Part shown: one piece after another, positions 14,520 through 18,902 of the stretch | How positions within the stretch are numbered: the stretch's first letter is position 1 | Layout: each line of letters opens with the position of its first letter | DNA from: Bacteroidales bacterium UBA1195 | GTDB lineage: Bacteria; Bacteroidota; Bacteroidia; Bacteroidales; WCHB1-69 | NCBI GenBank assembly: GCA_002309855.1 | Contig: DBYD01000021.1 | Span: forward strand, 23,128-42,029 | Direction: 5' to 3' | DNA: 18,902 nucleotides | Program-made: the position numbers and the translations under genes | The notes under the pieces: generated by a model | What the model was told of the DNA's origin: nothing | Databases searched by the model: none | Seen by the model: the letters and a program-made list of their open reading frames with translations, nothing else

Positions 14520-17500
14520 TTATTTTTTTGTGATGTTGAAGTGCCAGTATCTTTTTTCGGCATCCTGAAGCACGATATGGTAGCTGCCTGCAGGAAGATC
14601 CTGCAATTGCAGGTCGCACCTGTTGTCCGCTATGGTCTGCCTCAGGACGATTTTTCCGGTGGCATCGCACAGGAAGAGCTGCCGCATGGGTATGGCTTGC
14701 GGTTCAGCAATCCGGATGTGCAGCAGGTTTGTGACCGGATTCGGGTATATGAGGCATTCGGGACGGGGCTGCCCGATGGATGGTGTGCGTGTGACAATGT
14801 CAGGAATTGTATGGATGTCATACTTCTTGGAGATTACGCTGTCGAAGCGGACAATAATGGAGAGGGTGTCGCTGTCCAGCAGCATTGCCTTGAATCCTTC
14901 AATGCGCAGGACAGATGGGTCGGCACTCTCCCAAATGAATTCGGGACGCTCCCCCAATATGAAATCATGGGCGATACTGTCCGTAGTCTCGTTCCCGGAC
15001 AGGAAAATGGGAATTACGGAAACCCATGCGGCGGGGGATTGCTCCATGGCCTGCAGTAGCGGATAGCAGGATTCCGAATATCTCCAATGCAGTGTGTCCA
15101 ACAGTTGTTGCAGCAGGGTGCCGGTCATCTGCAGCGTTGGGAGTCCTTCGGTGGCCGTCTCCGGATCTTTCCCATTGATGCCTGCAAAACGGCTGATCTG
15201 GCGGTCGTACACACATTGGCTGATTGAGGTCTGGCTGCTGTATTTCCGTCCGATAATGCTTCCCGTATAGTGTGCTCCGAACAGTTGCCCGCTGTTATAG
15301 CTTCGGCTAAGTGTCGTGTTTCCGTTGGCAAAGCCGATAAGTCCGCCGGTGCATTGGCTGCCACGGACGGCGTGGCTGTTGTAGCAGTATGATACGTTTG
15401 ATGTGCCAAGTGCACTGCTGCCGCTGCTGGCGGATGCGGTGCCGGCATATCCCACAATGCCGCCCACTTTGTCCTTGCCTCGGATGTCGGCTGCGTTGTA
15501 GCATTCCCTGATGGTTGACTGGCTCATGTATCCGCAGATGCCGCCGATGTATTCCTCACTGCCGGTGACAGGCGCGTGATTGGCGCACTGCCGTATGTTG
15601 CTGCTGTTTCTGGCGCAGCCGGTGATGCCGCCGACATAGCTGCGGCCGCGGACACGTGAATGGACCCCGAGCTCAAGGCCGCTTACGGTTGCGGAATCCA
15701 TGCAGCCGAACAATCCTGCAAAATCCATGTTTGCAGAGTCTATGACCATATTGTCAATGGTATGTCCGTTACCTTCCAGATTTCCCCTGAATGGAGTGGA
15801 ACTGTTCCTGCCAACAGGTATCCATGAGTGTGCACTGTCGCAGACCGTCTGGAGATCCAACTGGGCATACAGTGCGAAATGGATGCCGCAGAAGCCGCTG
15901 TTGCGATTATAAACACCTTGGTAGCAGCCATTCGCATAATTGTTGACGGCATCACGGAATGCTATCCAATCGTTCAGGTTGTCAATGCGCAGCGCATATT
16001 CGCGGCTCTGTCCGTCATTGCCCCAGACTGCATAGAGGGATGTGTCCTGCAGTACCAGAATGCTGTCCGCAGTGGTCAGCATGGAGGTGCCTTGCGGGGT
16101 GTGGCTCCAGCCGCGAAGCAGCTTATGTGCCCTTTGGAACGGAATGGTGTCCAGTTTCAAATAATCGTTCAGGTATGCCTGAAGGATGATGTGCCGGTTG
16201 CTGCTGTCGTTTGCCCACAGCCGGATGTTGCAGCGTGTCCGCAATTGCAGCCGGGAGATGCGGATTTCCCGATATACTGTCTGCAGGTAGGAGGCGATCA
16301 GGACAATATTGCTGTCCGATCCGGTAATCCGAACGTTACAATTGTTGATCTGTATGTTGTTTGAAGGGACCGCTCCCCATGTTATCCAATCACATCCGTT
16401 TAGAGCAAAGTCGTTGCGGACAAGCATTGCATTGTCGCCCTGTGCAAAAAAGACCGGTGTGGCGGCAATGCGGGCGGCTGTGTCTGTAGCGGCTGAAACC
16501 GGAATCGGACAATATCCCTGTGCCTGCTGCCAGTACCGTGAGTCGAAACCCGATGGCAGTGAGTCTGTCAGTGCGGAGGTGGAAAGGCCTGCCGCTGTGC
16601 TGTCATCAGTGCCGTTGATTGCTCCCAACGGACTGATTTGCATATCATAATAGCAGTATCGGAATGAAACGCTCTTCTGGCTCTTCAGGCCGACAATACT
16701 TCCCCGTATTGTGTCAGCCCAAACCTGTCCGTTTTGGTAAACCTGTGTGATTTCCGTGCAGGAATAGCTGTTGCCGCAAATACCTCCGGCAGCTTTCGAC
16801 GCAAGTATCTGTCCGCTGTTGAAACATCTGAGAATATGGGTGTAGCGTGCACTGTTGCCGTTGGTGTATCCGGCAATGCCACCCACTTTTTCCGTACCGG
16901 TGATATTGCCTGTGTTATGGCAGTCCGTAATGTCCGATTTGGCCATATTGCCGCAGATGCCTCCGATATGTGTGCTTTTCCCCTCGACATAACCGTGGTT
17001 TGCACATCTGAGTATTTGCGAACCGTTTGCAGCGTAGGCTGCGATGCCTCCGCAGTACTGCTTGCCGATTATTGTGTCATTGGCTGCAAGTGTCACATCC
17101 TCCACTAATGCGGAGTCAAGATAGCCGAACAATCCCTTGTAATTGACGGTCGGTGTGTTGATGTAAAGATGTGATATGCGGTGCCCCATTCCGTGAAATT
17201 TGCCGCGGAAACTTGCGGATGAACTTTTCCCGACAGGTTCCCAATCTGTTCCTGAGGCATACAGGCTGTCCAGGTCAATGTCGGCGGTCAGTGTGAAATG
17301 GATGTCCCTGAAACCGGTGGACTGGTTGCGGACCCCTTTGAACTCCCCTTTGCTGTAATTGTTGACGGCATCACGGAAAGCCATCAGCTCCGCGAGGTTG
17401 TTGATCGGGATGGCATGGCTGGAGTCGGTCCCGTCCGGACTCCATACGGCGTACAGGGTGGTGTCCTGTGTGCAGAAAAGAGTGTCCCCGCTTTGCAGTA

Positions 17501-18596
17501 CGGCAGCATTGCCCGCCCCATACGACCAGCCTTGGAACAGAAAGTGTGTGCGTGTGAAAAGCGATGCCGGAATGATGGCCGGCTGGTTTCCGCAGACTTC
17601 CAAGGTGTCCATCTGGCCGCTACCCAGATTGGCATTGAATGCGATTCTCCGGCAGACGGAACGGTAGGTGTGCAGCAGCGGCACCTGACGGAAGACGGAT
17701 GTCCCGTCACCGACAAATATCAGGCGGTTGGAATCGCTTTTAAGGATAATTCCCTCATTGCCTGCGATCCGCACGCTTGTGCTGTCGTCGGAACGCCAGT
17801 ATTGTCCTTGTGGGGTTTGCAGGTGAAACCGGTCCGTAACGCTGTCCAGACGCTCGTTCCCATTGAGGAACACAGGGCTTGTGGCACCAATGACCGCTGG
17901 CATTGAATCCCATTGTTGCGGTGATGGATAGCAGTTTGCGCGGTAGCTCCAAAAAGCGTTGCCAAACGCTTGTCGAAGGCTGTCCCCGGTCATCTGCCTT
18001 GTGTAAAGGCCCTCGGCGCAATTTTGGGAGTCCTGTCCGCCAATGGCTCCGGGAATGCATGTCTGCCGGTCATAATAGCAATTCATGAACCGTGCGTCGT
18101 TGTGGAACTTGCGGCCTACAATCGCACCGGCAGATTGTGCAGCGGTCACATTGCCGATGTTGTATCCGCTGTAGATCCGCAGGTTCTGGTTGCTGTAGCC
18201 GATGAGTCCGCCACTGCTGTTGCCTGCACGGATAAGGCCGCTGTTGAAACAGTGCCCGATTTCGGCGGAGTCGGTGCTGTTGCCGGAGGCGTAACCGGCA
18301 ATTCCGCCGATTTTCCGTTCACCAGCGATGTTGCCGGTGTTCAGGCATTGGAACAGGCCGGTTGCATCGGCATATCCGGAGATGCCGCCGCCGTTTGCAC
18401 TGTCGCAGCGGACTTGGCCGAAATTGGCGCATCCGATGATTTGTGACTTGTGTTTGGAACTGTCCTCGGGTAGGACTGCGTTTTTGGGAGGGTTTTGTGG
18501 TGAGCCTTGGGAGGCTTTTGGCATGGTGCAGAGGAGACATGCCATCGTCGCGAACAGAAGAATGCGTCCGCAGAAGGGTGTAAGTGTTTTGTGCAT
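14520..18596 (-). CDS. Secreted modular surface protein: GLUG-type repeats, Flg_new-like domains and T9SS sorting domain
   Basis: The 1358-residue protein has a signal peptide (about 1-30) and three related modules. Module 1 (51-385), module 2 (394-858) and module 3 (865-1265) each hold GLUG-type repeats with GG(I/L)xG(Y/N) cores: 4 in module 1 (70, 97, 129, 157) and 5 in modules 2 (516, 545, 572, 604, 632) and 3 (989, 1018, 1045, 1084, 1112). Modules 2 and 3 open with an INNL...AFRDAVNNY segment and an FRG...GLFG block that module 1 lacks. Modules 1 and 2 end in Flg_new/InlB-B-like domains (GWS...TSLYAVW). The C-terminus (about 1280-1358: IYPNPVTNLLHI, ATGKIVL, LPAGSYHIVL) is a type A T9SS sorting domain, so the protein should cross the outer membrane through the type IX system and be anchored or released. 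An adhesin-like role is inferred. It is monocistronic. Confidence 0.9.
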   Translation of the reverse strand: MHKTLTPFCGRILLFATMACLLCTMPKASQGSPQNPPKNAVLPEDSSKHKSQIIGCANFGQVRCDSANGGGISGYADATGLFQCLNTGNIAGERKIGGIAGYASGNSTDSAEIGHCFNSGLIRAGNSSGGLIGYSNQNLRIYSGYNIGNVTAAQSAGAIVGRKFHNDARFMNCYYDRQTCIPGAIGGQDSQNCAEGLYTRQMTGDSLRQAFGNAFWSYRANCYPSPQQWDSMPAVIGATSPVFLNGNERLDSVTDRFHLQTPQGQYWRSDDSTSVRIAGNEGIILKSDSNRLIFVGDGTSVFRQVPLLHTYRSVCRRIAFNANLGSGQMDTLEVCGNQPAIIPASLFTRTHFLFQGWSYGAGNAAVLQSGDTLFCTQDTTLYAVWSPDGTDSSHAIPINNLAELMAFRDAVNNYSKGEFKGVRNQSTGFRDIHFTLTADIDLDSLYASGTDWEPVGKSSSASFRGKFHGMGHRISHLYINTPTVNYKGLFGYLDSALVEDVTLAANDTIIGKQYCGGIAAYAANGSQILRCANHGYVEGKSTHIGGICGNMAKSDITDCHNTGNITGTEKVGGIAGYTNGNSARYTHILRCFNSGQILASKAAGGICGNSYSCTEITQVYQNGQVWADTIRGSIVGLKSQKSVSFRYCYYDMQISPLGAINGTDDSTAAGLSTSALTDSLPSGFDSRYWQQAQGYCPIPVSAATDTAARIAATPVFFAQGDNAMLVRNDFALNGCDWITWGAVPSNNIQINNCNVRITGSDSNIVLIASYLQTVYREIRISRLQLRTRCNIRLWANDSSNRHIILQAYLNDYLKLDTIPFQRAHKLLRGWSHTPQGTSMLTTADSILVLQDTSLYAVWGNDGQSREYALRIDNLNDWIAFRDAVNNYANGCYQGVYNRNSGFCGIHFALYAQLDLQTVCDSAHSWIPVGRNSSTPFRGNLEGNGHTIDNMVIDSANMDFAGLFGCMDSATVSGLELGVHSRVRGRSYVGGITGCARNSSNIRQCANHAPVTGSEEYIGGICGYMSQSTIRECYNAADIRGKDKVGGIVGYAGTASASSGSSALGTSNVSYCYNSHAVRGSQCTGGLIGFANGNTTLSRSYNSGQLFGAHYTGSIIGRKYSSQTSISQCVYDRQISRFAGINGKDPETATEGLPTLQMTGTLLQQLLDTLHWRYSESCYPLLQAMEQSPAAWVSVIPIFLSGNETTDSIAHDFILGERPEFIWESADPSVLRIEGFKAMLLDSDTLSIIVRFDSVISKKYDIHTIPDIVTRTPSIGQPRPECLIYPNPVTNLLHIRIAEPQAIPMRQLFLCDATGKIVLRQTIADNRCDLQLQDLPAGSYHIVLQDAEKRYWHFNITKK
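14523..14759 (-). other. T9SS type A C-terminal sorting domain (within the surface protein)
   Basis: Residues 1280-1358 begin with the hallmark IYPNPVTNLLHIRI. They continue with FLCDATGKIVLRQTI, LQLQDLPAGSYHIVLQD and a short final strand ending ITKK. This is the Por secretion tail pattern: YPNP, a central G-K-V strand and an L-x-x-G-x-Y-x-(V/I) strand. It predicts export through the Bacteroidetes type IX system. None of the secretion machinery genes lie in this window. Confidence 0.9.
15937..15959 (-). repeat. Exact 23-bp repeat, copy in module 3
   Basis: The 23 bases here are identical to 17356-17378. Both copies encode the RDAVNNY segment that opens a module of the surface protein (residues 881-887 and 408-414). 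Copies lie in direct orientation about 1.4 kb apart. Confidence 0.85.
17356..17378 (-). repeat. Exact 23-bp repeat, copy in module 2
   Basis: Direct repeat of 15937-15959, inside the opening segment of module 2 of the surface protein gene. The surrounding DNA has diverged much more, so this is either a strongly conserved codon stretch or a trace of recent exchange between modules. Confidence 0.85.
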
Positions 18597-18614
18597 AGTG
18601 CTTTAAAGTTAGTG

Positions 18615-18631
18615 TGCCTTCGTAAAAGGCA
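18615..18631 (-). other. Small hairpin in the surface-protein mRNA leader
   Basis: TGCCTT (18615-18620) can pair with AAGGCA (18626-18631) across a 5-base loop. It lies in the predicted 5' leader, ending 18 bases before the ATG at 18596, and has no T-run after it on the minus strand. It is therefore not a terminator; an effect on translation or mRNA stability is only a possibility. Confidence 0.4.
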
Positions 18632-18660
18632 AGGTTAGTAATTAAGGATTAATTGTGCTG

Positions 18661-18668
18661 CAAAAGTA
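18661..18668 (-). promoter_or_regulatory. Probable promoter -7 box for the surface protein gene
   Basis: TACTTTTG on the minus strand (18668-18661) matches TAnnTTTG exactly and is the same octamer as at rpsT. It lies 64 bases before the ATG, giving a leader of roughly 58 bases. No exact TTTG is seen at the -33 distance. Confidence 0.55.
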
Positions 18669-18782
18669 GCCGTTTTTTGAATGCGAATCACGTTTTTTCT
18701 CAAAAAAATTTTTGTCATATATTTGATAAACATTGTATTATATTTATAGTACATACTTCCTCTTATGTTGTGACTTCGTATG

Positions 18783-18902
18783 TTAAATGCTGACAGTCGC
18801 CTGCCGCACCCCATATACATTAATATTATATATGGCGGCTTTGTCCCATTCCCCTTCCGCATGTGTTTCGAATCCGTCGATTTCCGCGCCGATTTCGGAA
18901 AA
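18783..18902 (-). CDS. Possible C-terminal end of an unidentified protein (partial)
   Basis: From the window edge the minus strand stays open for 39 codons and ends with TAA at 18785-18783. The peptide runs FSEIGAEIDGFETHAEGE, then WDKAAIYNINVYGV, then RQATVSI. Codon composition in the first part resembles the neighbouring genes, and the amino-acid mix is plausible for a globular protein. I recognise no family. With only 39 residues visible, chance cannot be excluded. If real, its 3' end lies about 115 bases upstream of the surface-protein promoter, with no obvious terminator between. Confidence 0.4.
   Translation of the reverse strand, partial: FSEIGAEIDGFETHAEGEWDKAAIYNINVYGVRQATVSI

Noticed and set aside
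13819..14670. Minus-strand open frame of 283 codons opposite the transporter
   Set aside because: It is rich in His, Gln and Lys without domain structure, and it crosses the bidirectional terminator and the start of another gene's coding region.
14520..18596. CRISPR array or simple tandem DNA repeat in the surface-protein gene
   Set aside because: The periodicity is at protein level (GLUG-type motifs) with diverged DNA; there are no constant repeats with unique spacers.
18718..18725. Plus-strand TAnnTTTG match (TATATTTG)
   Set aside because: No plus-strand gene follows within the window, and such matches are expected by chance in AT-rich DNA.
18635..18862. Minus-strand open frame of 75 codons upstream of the surface protein
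   Set aside because: It runs through the AT-rich region and the exact -7 box at 18661-18668, has a Lys/Ile/Tyr/Asn-rich chance-like composition, and overlaps a more plausible frame ending at 18783.

Overview
The window reads as a chromosomal segment from a member of the Bacteroidota, most likely the order Bacteroidales; I cannot name the genus. The evidence is a protein with a Por/type IX secretion (T9SS) C-terminal sorting domain, a GLPGLI-family protein next to a TonB-receptor-like outer-membrane protein, a GldB-like lipoprotein, Bacteroidetes-type -7 boxes (TAnnTTTG) ahead of rpsT, ruvB, purA and the surface protein gene, and start codons mostly without a Shine-Dalgarno sequence. No insertion sequence, phage gene, integrase or CRISPR array was seen.

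Layout from left to right. (1) The 3' end of a tRNA, probably Gly(GCC), with a rho-independent terminator, then rpsT (S20) on the minus strand with its own terminator. (2) A plus-strand pair of envelope genes: a secreted GLPGLI-family protein and an 869-residue carboxypeptidase-regulatory/plug/beta-barrel protein. (3) Converging on that pair with a 4-bp stop overlap, a membrane-anchored metallo-beta-lactamase-fold hydrolase. (4) Upstream of it on the minus strand, a tightly packed run in transcription order ruvB, pssA, rfbC, gldB-like, cdaA, GNAT acetyltransferase, mltG, omega-amidase/nitrilase. Spacings are -4 to +10 bp, so this looks like one operon with a single visible promoter ahead of ruvB. 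(5) A divergent plus-strand unit, purA followed by a FucP-type sugar MFS transporter, ending in a strong bidirectional terminator. (6) On the minus strand, a 4-kb gene for a secreted repetitive surface protein with three tandem modules of GLUG-type repeats and a T9SS anchor domain. (7) At the right edge, a possible C-terminal fragment of another minus-strand gene.

Functionally the large operon is biased to the envelope: phosphatidylserine synthesis (pssA), dTDP-rhamnose synthesis (rfbC), an anchored lipoprotein, cyclic di-AMP synthesis (cdaA) and glycan-strand termination (mltG), with ruvB for recombination and two small-molecule enzymes. Most genes are standard housekeeping genes. The parts most worth a second look are the internal architecture of the surface protein (a truncated first module and a thrice-repeated segment I cannot assign to a family), the GLPGLI/receptor pair, and the placement of cdaA in an envelope operon without its familiar partners.
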